From Gammaproteobacteria bacterium (GTDB lineage: Bacteria > Pseudomonadota > Gammaproteobacteria > Granulosicoccales > Granulosicoccaceae): a DNA stretch of 12,900 bases. Position 1 is the first letter of the stretch. The number at the start of each line of letters is the position of its first letter. Position numbers and translations under genes: made by a program. The notes below the pieces were generated by a model. That model was not told where the DNA came from. It saw only the letters and a program-made list of their open reading frames with translations, and made no database searches. Below, piece by piece: positions 1-6,828 of this stretch. The DNA lies in assembly GCA_019634245.1 (NCBI GenBank), contig JAHQVR010000217.1, forward strand, positions 1 through 12,900. The letters run 5' to 3'.

Positions 1-121
1 AGGCTACTTTGTGTTCTAAGGCACTTGCCGGAGTATTAGAGTTTTCAACAGAGTGAACTATGGGCTCTTCATCTTTGCAGCGCTGCTGCACATGTGGACA
101 TCTGGTGTGAAATTTACAACA
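1..121 (-). other. In-frame continuation of ATPase F beyond its amber codon (C-terminal Cys motif)
   Basis: Reading on in the frame of the ATPase past the TAG at 122-124 gives about 40 codons with no stop up to the window edge. The peptide begins CCKFHTRCPHVQQRC and, near the edge, contains EHKVA. This is the standard C-terminal domain of Opp/Dpp ATPases (consensus NPPSGCxFHxRCP...C...HxVAC). The neighbouring ATPase D has the equivalent elements (CVFNSRC, later DHKVAC). In characterised relatives these cysteines can ligate an iron-sulfur cluster. The serine expected after NPP is replaced by the amber codon, and the glycine after it by cysteine. The stretch is either the silenced tail of a recently broken gene, the read-through part of a recoded gene, or real sequence hidden by a base-call error. 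The match to the family is seen directly; the cause is not decidable here. Confidence 0.85.
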
Positions 122-985
122 CTATGGCGGGTTTGAGGCAGAAGGTATTTCACCTTCAATTTTTTGAACTTTATTACGATCATCCGGATCAAGCGATGGT
201 ATGGCCGAGAACAACGCTTTGGTATACGGGTGCCGTGGCGCACTGAATAGCTTGGCTGTGGGTGCTGCCTCAACCAGACGACCGAGGTACATAACGGCCA
301 CGTAGTCGCAGGTGTGAGCCACCACCGAAAGGTCGTGGCTGATAAACATGAAGGTGATACCGAGATCCTGCTGCAGCTCTTTGAGCAGGTTTAATACATC
401 TGCCTGAATGGATACATCAAGAGCCGCGACGCTTTCATCGGCGACCACAAACTTCGGATTTGAGACCAGTGCACGTGCAATGGATATGCGCTGCCGCTGC
501 CCACCTGAAAAGGCGTGTGGAAAGCGACGCAGGTGTTCAAGGTTCAATCGGCACTTAGCCGCAATTTCGCGAACCCGTTCGTCAGTTTCTTCGCGGCCTT
601 TGGTTAAACCCATCACTTCCAGTGGCTCGGCGATGATATCGCGCACCGTCATACGTGGTGACAATGCGGCATACGGGTCCTGAAAAATCAGTTGTGCCCG
701 CTTGCGGTATTCGCCGAGCTCAAGCTTGTCGATGCTTTCAAGATCGTAGGCCACTTCACCATCACCGTAATGTGCAGTGCCGCTTGAGATCGGTACCGCT
801 TTGAGCAAGGCGCGACCCAGTGTCGTTTTGCCCGAGCCAGACTCACCGACCAATCCGAAAAAACTGCCTTGCTCGATTTGGATAGATACAGTGTCAACAG
901 CCTTGAGCATCTGTTTCTGAAACAGCCCCGACCCGATGGAGAATTCCACCGATAGATCTTTTGTTTGAATCAGAGTGTTGCTCAC
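122..985 (-). CDS. Opp/Dpp-family ABC transporter ATP-binding protein (F subunit), ended early by an amber codon
   Basis: Second ATPase of a peptide-type importer; it should pair with ATPase D on the cytoplasmic face and drive import through the two permeases. Visible motifs are Walker A GESGSGKTT (residues 47-55), Q-loop Q102, signature FSGGQ (159-163), Walker B FVVADE (179-184) and H-loop H217. The D-loop region reads ESVAALD where EPVSALD is usual. The start is GTG at 983-985, which overlaps the TGA of the upstream ATPase gene as GTGA and suggests translational coupling. The frame ends after EGEIPSASNPP, at 287 residues, whereas relatives are normally about 320-340 residues. The missing tail is present in frame downstream (1-121). 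The nucleotide-binding core is complete, so a shortened protein might still hydrolyse ATP, but the cysteine domain would be lost. Assignment to the family is secure; substrate is unknown. Confidence 0.93.
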   Translation of the reverse strand: MSNTLIQTKDLSVEFSIGSGLFQKQMLKAVDTVSIQIEQGSFFGLVGESGSGKTTLGRALLKAVPISSGTAHYGDGEVAYDLESIDKLELGEYRKRAQLIFQDPYAALSPRMTVRDIIAEPLEVMGLTKGREETDERVREIAAKCRLNLEHLRRFPHAFSGGQRQRISIARALVSNPKFVVADESVAALDVSIQADVLNLLKELQQDLGITFMFISHDLSVVAHTCDYVAVMYLGRLVEAAPTAKLFSAPRHPYTKALFSAIPSLDPDDRNKVQKIEGEIPSASNPP

Positions 986-1977
986 TGCAACGTCTCCCGG
1001 TAGATGTGGCAGGCAACCTTGTGATCGGTTTCGACCGTAACCTCTACGGGAATCTGCGCTGTGCAGGCCGGGCCGACAACCTGACCGCAGCGGGAATTAA
1101 ACACGCAGCCAATCGGCCGTTCCAGTGGTGAAGGTATATCGCCCGGTACCGGTGTCAATGGTGCATCCAGATCGTCAAGCTTGGGTAGTGCGGCAATTAA
1201 GCCCTGCGTATAAGGGTGTTTAGGCTTGCGAATCACATCGCGTACCGGACCTTCCTCGATCAGGCGACCTAGGTACATCACATTTACCCGATCACAGGTT
1301 TGTGCAACGACACCAAGATCGTGCGTGATAAAAACAATACCCATCTCAAACTCACTAACCAGATCTTTCATCAGATCTATCACCTGTGCCTGAATCGTCA
1401 CATCGAGTGCGGTGGTCGGCTCATCGGCGATCAACAGAGCCGGTTTGGTCGACAGTGCCATCGCGATCATGGCGCGTTGTCGCATTCCACCCGATAGTTC
1501 AAACGCATATTGATTAATGCGTTTTGTCGCGTCTGAAATCCCAACGCGATCCAGCATCTCAACGGACAATGCTTGTGCCTGTGCTTTAGACATATCCGAG
1601 TGCAGTTGTAGCTGTTCAATCATTTGTTTGCCGATAGTGATCGCTGGGGCGAACGATGCCATCGGTTCCTGGAAAATCATCGATACCGCCCCCCCTCTCA
1701 CCACATTAAGCTCGCGAGGAGTTTTCAGCGACAGCACATCAACCGGACCATTTTCGGTGTTAAGAGTGATGCGCGATTCAGCACTGTAGACCGCATTTTT
1801 TGCATTGAGGTGCATCAGTGCCTTGGCTGTGACCGACTTACCCGAACCACTCTCCCCCACCAGACCCATTATCTCGCCCTTGTTCAACGAGAAAGAGGCA
1901 TCTTCGACTGCGGTGATCAGTCCTTCATCGGTGCGAAACTGCAATGTCAGATTTTGCACCTCAATCAGCGCACTCAC
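982..1977 (-). CDS. Opp/Dpp-family ABC transporter ATP-binding protein (D subunit)
   Basis: First ATPase of the importer, 331 residues, a normal full length. It carries Walker A GESGSGKSV (41-49), Q-loop Q103, signature LSGGM (161-165), Walker B LLIADE (181-186) and H-loop H219. The C-terminal oligopeptide/dipeptide transporter domain is intact: PGDIPSPLERPIGCVFNSRC followed by further cysteines at about 305 and 323 (HKVACH). In characterised relatives such cysteines can hold a 4Fe-4S cluster. The start is GTG at 1975-1977 within a GTGA overlap with the permease C stop codon, and its own TGA overlaps the GTG of ATPase F. This indicates one polycistronic mRNA with coupled translation. It is a good internal comparison for the truncated F subunit. 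Confidence 0.95.
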   Translation of the reverse strand: MSALIEVQNLTLQFRTDEGLITAVEDASFSLNKGEIMGLVGESGSGKSVTAKALMHLNAKNAVYSAESRITLNTENGPVDVLSLKTPRELNVVRGGAVSMIFQEPMASFAPAITIGKQMIEQLQLHSDMSKAQAQALSVEMLDRVGISDATKRINQYAFELSGGMRQRAMIAMALSTKPALLIADEPTTALDVTIQAQVIDLMKDLVSEFEMGIVFITHDLGVVAQTCDRVNVMYLGRLIEEGPVRDVIRKPKHPYTQGLIAALPKLDDLDAPLTPVPGDIPSPLERPIGCVFNSRCGQVVGPACTAQIPVEVTVETDHKVACHIYRETLQ

Positions 1978-3143
1978 TTGTGGGTCTCCGAATAAGGATC
2001 AGCTGCGTCACGAAGGCCGTCGCCGACAAACACAAAGGCCATCACCAGAACGATAAAGAAAACTACCGGTATGAAGTACCACTGATAGTTCAGCATCACG
2101 TCGGCGGAAGTGGCCTTTTGCAACATGACACCGAGCGACGATACCGGGTCCTTCAAACCAAGCCCGATAAACGACAATGCGGTTTCGCTAAGCACCATGT
2201 AGGGAAAGGAAATCACCAAATCAACAATGATATAACTTGTAAACGACGGCAGCAGATGGCGTCGGATAATATGGGCAGAAGATGCCCCTGAGAGCTGTGC
2301 TGCGAGCACATACTCTTGATTGCGCTCGGTCAATAGATGTGTTCGAATGCGCCTGGCCAATGTCGGCCAACCGATAAACCCAAGAATCAACGAGATATAA
2401 AAGAACCGCGCTTCTGCCGACGTTTCAGCAGGCAAAAAAGCGGCAATGGCCATAAAAAGCGGAATCGCAGGCACGGTTCGGACTGCATCGGTAAACATCT
2501 GAATGACGCTGTCTATCCAGCCGCCGTAATAGCCCGATATCCCACCAATGATCAGTGCGAGTACAAACGCAATAAATACCCCGATAGTACCGACCTGCAA
2601 TGAGGTCCACACTGCATGCAGTGTACGACTGAATATATCCTGACCATCTTCGTCGGTGCCGAACAGGTGAATCTTACCTTCTTCAACACCAAACAAATGC
2701 CGCTCGCCCGGGATAAATCCGAGCAGTTTGTAATCGTCACCTGTCGGCAAGAAGGTCAGGTAATTGCGTTTGTCTTCGTTGACAGTAGTGACCCAGCGGA
2801 AGTTGGTGGCGAGCGAGCGCTCACGCTCGACCGCGTAGATAAACGGCCGCAGCGAACAACCGTTCTTGTCGCAGAATTGCGGTAGTTGGGGTGCACCGTT
2901 GGTGTAATCCTTATCGCGTCCAGCTACGGTCGGGTCGTACGGGGAAAGGAAAGGCGCAAACAGTCCCGAGAGTATTAAAACCACTAGCATCCAGGCTGCT
3001 ACCAACGCAGCACGCTGCTTTTTAAATCGCGCCCAGATCAACTGGCTTTGCGACGCGGTAAAGTACGCTTCTTTGTCCCGTTGTGCTTTTAGATTGTCGG
3101 TACTGCTATGGGGGACCGTCACCTGTTCCTGTGCGTTGTTCAA
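1974..3143 (-). CDS. Opp/Dpp-family ABC transporter permease (C subunit)
   Basis: Inner-membrane permease of 389 residues in the OppC/DppC class. A first membrane segment at about 47-66 is followed by a large periplasmic insertion (about 67-180), then about five hydrophobic segments (roughly 184-205, 220-238, 247-262, 303-322, 355-375). The cytoplasmic EAA loop that contacts the ATPases is at 277-300 (EYVLAAQLSGASSAHIIRRH), and the C-terminus has the typical GDGLRDAADP. The periplasmic insertion contains two close cysteines (C91, C96; FCDKNGC) and resembles the long-insertion permeases that accompany large family-5 binding proteins. The start is TTG at 3141-3143. It is chosen because GGAG lies 8 bases upstream and the next in-frame ATG (residue 52) would cut into the first membrane segment. 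It begins 12 bases after the permease B stop. Confidence 0.94.
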   Translation of the reverse strand: MNNAQEQVTVPHSSTDNLKAQRDKEAYFTASQSQLIWARFKKQRAALVAAWMLVVLILSGLFAPFLSPYDPTVAGRDKDYTNGAPQLPQFCDKNGCSLRPFIYAVERERSLATNFRWVTTVNEDKRNYLTFLPTGDDYKLLGFIPGERHLFGVEEGKIHLFGTDEDGQDIFSRTLHAVWTSLQVGTIGVFIAFVLALIIGGISGYYGGWIDSVIQMFTDAVRTVPAIPLFMAIAAFLPAETSAEARFFYISLILGFIGWPTLARRIRTHLLTERNQEYVLAAQLSGASSAHIIRRHLLPSFTSYIIVDLVISFPYMVLSETALSFIGLGLKDPVSSLGVMLQKATSADVMLNYQWYFIPVVFFIVLVMAFVFVGDGLRDAADPYSETHK

Positions 3144-3155
3144 CTCAGTGACTCC
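3144..3155 (-). promoter_or_regulatory. Ribosome binding site supporting the TTG start of permease C
   Basis: On the minus strand the bases between the permease B stop and the TTG read GGAGTCACTGAG. The GGAG sits 8 bases before the TTG, a good Shine-Dalgarno distance. It is the main evidence for initiating at this rare codon. Confidence 0.6.
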
Positions 3156-4163
3156 TCAACGCACGATGCTCTTGCGCACGCGCGGATCAAGCACGGCAAG
3201 CAACACATCAGTGAAAAAGTTCAACGCAACGATCGACGCCGTCAGTAGAAATATGATGGCACCGGCAAGCTGCTGATCATTAGAGCGAGCCAGCGCTTCG
3301 ATTAACAGTGCGCCGGCGTCAGTCAACACCAGTATCAAGGCGACAATCGGTAGCTCATTAAAAATGCGATTCAGATCAAAACCGAGAGAGTTGATGATCG
3401 GCCCGAGTGCATGCCGTGCCGGGTAACCCCAAAGCAACTTGCGACCGTGCACTCCGCGAGCACTTGCTGCTGTAACATACAATTTGCCGATCTCATCCGA
3501 CATCAGCGCGCGTACAGTCTGCAATGCAAAAGCGGTTGCGGACCAGCCGAGTATGAATATCGGTAGCCAGGCGTGGCTGAGCAGATCAACAAACTTGCCC
3601 CACGACCAGGGTGCCTCACGATACTCATCACTGAATAATCCGGTTAGCGTTTCACCAAACCAGACGGTGGCAAACAACATGATGATCAGTGCCAGCAAAA
3701 AATTCGGCATGGCAAGCCCGAGATAGCTGACAACACGAAGAGAGTTATTCAGCAACGCGTTGTCTGAGGCAGCGGCGATGATGCCCACCGGGATAGCGAT
3801 CGCATAGGCGAGAACCAGTGCTGCCAGGCAGATAGCCAGCGACAGCCAGAATTTGTCTCCAAGCAGGTTGGCAATGTTTACCCGCAGGATGCAGGAGTCA
3901 CCAAACTCACCCTGAAAAGCACCGACAATCCAGCCACTCCAACGTTCAATAAACGGTCGATCAAGCCCAAGTCGCTGGCGCTCTGCTTCGAGCTCAGTAG
4001 CAATTTGAATCGACGAGCCCTGGGTGTTTTTAAACGCAAGGTAACGCTCGGCGCAATCACCGGGTACCAGTTCCATTAGCGAAAACACCACCAGCGAAAC
4101 CAGTACGAGCGTGATCAACGCCATCACTGCGCGGGTAGCAGCGAACCGTAAGAAGTTCAGCAT
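3156..4163 (-). CDS. Opp/Dpp-family ABC transporter permease (B subunit)
   Basis: Inner-membrane permease of 335 residues in the OppB/DppB class, partner of permease C. The N-terminal membrane segment (about 10-30) ends in the family's ELVPGD motif. A periplasmic loop with the usual ERQRLGLDRP follows, then membrane segments at roughly 106-130, 143-168, 197-220, 256-280 and 298-322. The EAA loop is at about 228-253 (LYVTAASARGVHGRKLLWGY). The C-terminus DPRVR is typical. The start is ATG at 4161-4163; the preceding Shine-Dalgarno is weak (GGGATG). The gene lies 186 bases downstream of the binding-protein gene, much further than the spacing between the other transporter genes, with a stable hairpin in the gap. 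Its expression level may therefore differ from that of the binding protein. Confidence 0.94.
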   Translation of the reverse strand: MLNFLRFAATRAVMALITLVLVSLVVFSLMELVPGDCAERYLAFKNTQGSSIQIATELEAERQRLGLDRPFIERWSGWIVGAFQGEFGDSCILRVNIANLLGDKFWLSLAICLAALVLAYAIAIPVGIIAAASDNALLNNSLRVVSYLGLAMPNFLLALIIMLFATVWFGETLTGLFSDEYREAPWSWGKFVDLLSHAWLPIFILGWSATAFALQTVRALMSDEIGKLYVTAASARGVHGRKLLWGYPARHALGPIINSLGFDLNRIFNELPIVALILVLTDAGALLIEALARSNDQQLAGAIIFLLTASIVALNFFTDVLLAVLDPRVRKSIVR

Positions 4164-4349
4164 CGCAACATCCCGAAGTCACTGTTAGACAACGTAGTCA
4201 CGGGGCCGAGGTTGTGTCGTAATGCGCTATTCAATAAAGCCAAGTCAGGTCACCTGGTTAATGGCAACCACAGTCTACCGTGTCAGTAGTATTGCTCGTC
4301 CACGCCGCGGGCTAACACGCGCGGCGTGAACATTATGCGCAAAACTGGC
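4164..4349. other. Spacer between the binding-protein and permease B genes
   Basis: This 186-base gap has no coding potential that I can support. Besides the hairpin at 4301-4328 it contains the 11-base imperfect-centre palindrome CAGGTCACCTG (4246-4256). The 9-mer GTCAGGTCA at 4244-4252 recurs at 6681-6689 in the divergent intergenic region. It could be an operator, but short matches like this are expected by chance. Confidence 0.4.
4301..4328 (-). terminator. Intercistronic GC-rich hairpin after the binding-protein gene
   Basis: CACGCCGCG (4301-4309) and CGCGGCGTG (4320-4328) form a perfect 9-base-pair stem with a 10-base loop, 21 bases past the binding-protein stop codon. No U-tract follows on the minus strand, so it is not a classic intrinsic terminator. 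Hairpins in this position in binding-protein-dependent transporter operons often protect the 3' end of the binding-protein mRNA or partly attenuate transcription into the permeases. That role is inferred here; the structure itself is seen. Confidence 0.6.
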
Positions 4350-6389
4350 TTACTCGTCCAACCACCAACCGGTGGCGCGGTACGGATAAGTGCGATAGTA
4401 CTCATAGGAGTGCGTCTGGAAGACTACGAAGTTTTTCAGATCGTTGTTGCGGTAGATCGGCGCTGGCGCGTTGACAGTACCGATAAACAGCAGGTTTTCT
4501 GCCATGGCTGTCGCCATTGATGAGACCAGATCCTTGAACTCCTGGCTTGACTGATCGGCCGACTGCAATGCATTGATGTTGTCGATCATGTCCTTAGCCC
4601 ATTGCGGTGGCTCAACACCCGAACTACCCTTGGAGTCGATCCACTCGGCCCACAACATGGCGTTGCGGTTACCGAAGTAATTCTCATAAGGGGGTACCCA
4701 CAGCTCGTTGTTACCAAGCACGATGGCCAGCGGCTGAGATTTGCGCCACATTGAGACATCCAGCTGGTTTGCCGACTGCGCCGAACGATATTCATCGGGC
4801 GTCACTTCCTTAACCACTGATTGAATACCAACATCAGCCCAGTTCTGTGAAATCAATTCCACCGACTGTCCGGCGAGACCCTGAGTGGAGAAGTTGAGAT
4901 TCAGCACGAGCTTCTCGCCGTTGGGCAACTCACGAAAGCCATCACCGTCAGTGTCTTTTACCCCCAACTCATCAAGGATAGCCATGGCACCATCAGCATC
5001 GAACCCGGTCATGTGCGTTAACAAGCCCTGATCGACGTATTCAGGCAAAGGCGAGAAGCCTACATATTGCTGTGGCGTGCCCTGACCGAAGAACGCAACT
5101 TCATTGAGCTCATCGCGATTGATCGCTATGGACATCGCTTCACGGAATTTGAGGTTGCCAAAGACTTCACGCTTGGCTTCATCTTCGTGTGTGACATTAA
5201 AACCGAATGCACCAATGGTGATCTCGGGACGCAGATAGATGGAGTAGTTCGACTTTTCCTGGTTCTCAAGCAACAGTGGTGCGGAAGCGAGCTGCAACGA
5301 CTGGGATTTGTAGTCAACTTCACCGTTGACCAGCTTGAGAATACGGACTTCGTTATCATTTATGTATATCTCGTCCTGAGTCGATATATAAGGCAGTTGC
5401 TGTCCAGTGGTATCTACCTGGAAGAAGTAAGGGTTGGCAACGAAGTAACGACCTTCCGGTGTGTCGCGAACCACAATGTGTGACTCAAGCGTTGGCAACG
5501 TAGCCTTGGGTAGACCTTCAACCAAATCGGGTTTAGCCAACATGGGTGTCGGGGTGTCTGTCCAGTCTGAGTTGCCCCAATAGTTTTTAATGGCATCATA
5601 GCCGCTTTCAAATCCAAGGCTCTTGGCGTAGCTGTCCGCTTCTGGATTTACCGCCGGATGAAATTGCCCGAGGAAATGCTTGGGCTGGAAACCCTGACCA
5701 AAATGCGTTGCAAAGTGTGCAAGTAGCCCAGGCTTCGGTGCCGGAAGGTTGAATACGACGGTAGTGTCGTCCGGGGTATCAACCGACATATGCTCACCCG
5801 CCACAGTCACATAATCTTTAGGTGTCTCGAAGATGTTGGTATCCATGTGCAGGTTGTCGTGCCAGAACTTCACATCGGCGCTGGTAAACGGTTCGCCGTC
5901 AGACCACTTGTGTCCTTCGCGCAGTTTGAATGTCAGTTGAGTGAAATCATCATTCCACTCCCATGACTTCGCAACATTCGGAACGATGGTTTGCAGATCA
6001 TCCGAGTAGCGCACGAGATTCACATGGCGTACCGATAGAAAATCTGATGTGCCTGCCTCAGTAGCATTGGAAAGTACATCGAGCTCGCCGCCGTATTTAC
6101 CGATACTGTCGTAGGGCACCATGACAAGCGGTTCAGCCGGCAGACGTTCAGCAAGAGGAGGCAAGTCGCCATTACCCTGAATCCGGCCGTTCAGTGCAGC
6201 AGCCTCCGGATTAGTCGAAAACTCCATGGTACAACCCGCACCAGACTCGAAGTCGGCTAGTTCGTACTGCTGAGGGTAGGCACCGGGCGCAATACCACCC
6301 ATGTCTTCAAGTGTGATCGGTGGACAATTGGCAAAAGCAGCGCCGGGAAGCGCGATTGAAGCCACAATAAAAATGAATTTCCGCATCAT
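4350..6389 (-). CDS. Periplasmic extracellular substrate-binding protein, family 5 (peptide/opine/nickel class)
   Basis: Exported receptor of the ABC importer, about 679 residues, larger than the roughly 530-550 residues of DppA/OppA. The start is set at the MMRKF methionine (6387-6389; a second ATG is at 6384-6386) because GGAG lies 5-8 bases upstream. A clear Sec signal peptide also follows (basic MRK, hydrophobic core, cleavage after AFA near residue 20). There is no lipobox, so it should be soluble in the periplasm. Family landmarks are GKYGG at about 97-101, the signature region from DFTQLTFKLREG to ADVKFWHDN at about 148-180, and an EF-hand-like DTDGDGFRE at about 479-487. Cysteines near 22 and 53 may form a disulfide. 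It is first in its operon and divergent from phnWAY, which suggests a phosphonate-related ligand. That is inference; the fold alone does not name the substrate. Confidence 0.92.
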   Translation of the reverse strand: MMRKFIFIVASIALPGAAFANCPPITLEDMGGIAPGAYPQQYELADFESGAGCTMEFSTNPEAAALNGRIQGNGDLPPLAERLPAEPLVMVPYDSIGKYGGELDVLSNATEAGTSDFLSVRHVNLVRYSDDLQTIVPNVAKSWEWNDDFTQLTFKLREGHKWSDGEPFTSADVKFWHDNLHMDTNIFETPKDYVTVAGEHMSVDTPDDTTVVFNLPAPKPGLLAHFATHFGQGFQPKHFLGQFHPAVNPEADSYAKSLGFESGYDAIKNYWGNSDWTDTPTPMLAKPDLVEGLPKATLPTLESHIVVRDTPEGRYFVANPYFFQVDTTGQQLPYISTQDEIYINDNEVRILKLVNGEVDYKSQSLQLASAPLLLENQEKSNYSIYLRPEITIGAFGFNVTHEDEAKREVFGNLKFREAMSIAINRDELNEVAFFGQGTPQQYVGFSPLPEYVDQGLLTHMTGFDADGAMAILDELGVKDTDGDGFRELPNGEKLVLNLNFSTQGLAGQSVELISQNWADVGIQSVVKEVTPDEYRSAQSANQLDVSMWRKSQPLAIVLGNNELWVPPYENYFGNRNAMLWAEWIDSKGSSGVEPPQWAKDMIDNINALQSADQSSQEFKDLVSSMATAMAENLLFIGTVNAPAPIYRNNDLKNFVVFQTHSYEYYRTYPYRATGWWLDE

Positions 6390-6828
6390 AAAAACTCCAT
6401 CAATTTCATGTTCTTTGCGAACTGTTTTGGTTATTTGAACGAAGTTCGCGGTATCGTGATGAGCAACATCGAGGTACAAATGCTTCAAAAGCCGGATGCT
6501 GAGCCGAACTGTATCGGCTACCCGACCTATTCAATAACTTAGATTTCATCAACCCGCTATCGTAACTGCCCCATATTACACTCCGATGAAAAGTCGCGGA
6601 TTGACGTTGAGTTGATTCATACTAATCATTACGATACTTCGTGGCAAGATATCTTAAATGGTTGCCCCCGGCTACTGGTTGTCAGGTCAACATTGGAACT
6701 GATCAGGTCCTCCGCTGCCTGTACACTGCCCACAGAAGGTACTTGTGTTGCCTGGCGATAGGTAATGCGCCTGCCACTAAAGCGACATTGGGCTCTATTG
6801 ACCCATCTGTAAGTTGAGAACGATCCAG
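6390..6828. promoter_or_regulatory. Divergent intergenic region between the transporter and phn operons
   Basis: This gap of about 440 bases must hold the promoters of both operons. I found no supportable gene in it. Visible structure comprises: an overlapping small palindrome around 6437-6448 (GAACGAAGTTC / CGAAGTTCG) in the binding-protein leader; an inverted repeat AGCCGA-6-TCGGCT at 6502-6519; the 10-base palindrome AAGATATCTT at 6646-6655; and a direct repeat TCAGGTC at 6682-6688 and 6703-6709, whose copies start 21 bases apart. No strong sigma-70 box pair stands out on either strand. The best minus-strand candidate is TTGAAT (6529-6534) with TACAGT (6508-6513) at a short 15-base spacing, overlapping the 6502-6519 repeat. 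I rate that weak. Confidence 0.5.
6502..6519. repeat. Inverted repeat, candidate operator
   Basis: AGCCGA (6502-6507) and TCGGCT (6514-6519) are perfect inverted arms around a 6-base centre. The site lies 113 bases upstream of the binding-protein start, a plausible operator position, and overlaps a weak minus-strand -10-like element. A function is not shown by sequence alone. Confidence 0.3.

Noticed and set aside
122..124. Genome-wide reassignment of TAG as a sense codon
   Set aside because: phnY ends naturally in TAG after a typical ALDH C-terminus, so TAG works as a normal stop elsewhere in this window. This does not exclude local read-through.
58..273. Small minus-strand open frame overlapping the end of ATPase F
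   Set aside because: It runs in another frame across conserved ATPase codons. The genuine continuation of the ATPase is in the frame ending at the amber codon.
1624..1995. Antisense open frame of 123 codons inside ATPase D
   Set aside because: It mirrors conserved ATPase motifs and shows no protein-family features; a by-product of the coding strand.
5067..5483. Antisense open frame of 138 codons inside the binding-protein gene
   Set aside because: It is opposite well-conserved family-5 coding sequence, has no recognisable domain and no separate ribosome or promoter signal.
6390..6488. N-terminal extension of 33 residues on the binding protein, from a TTG at 6486-6488
   Set aside because: The extension would bury the signal peptide inside the protein and has no ribosome site. 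The MMRKF start has GGAG at correct spacing and a proper signal sequence.
6601..6640. Sigma-70 promoter for phnW starting with TTGACG at 6601-6606
   Set aside because: No acceptable -10 hexamer at 16-18 bases; the best TACGAT lies about 23 bases away, and the site is over 200 bases upstream of the gene.
6814..6828. TTG start adding five residues to PhnW
   Set aside because: No Shine-Dalgarno before the TTG; the ATG at 6829 is a more common start and gives a sensible N-terminus before the conserved TPGPLTTS motif. The choice is not certain.
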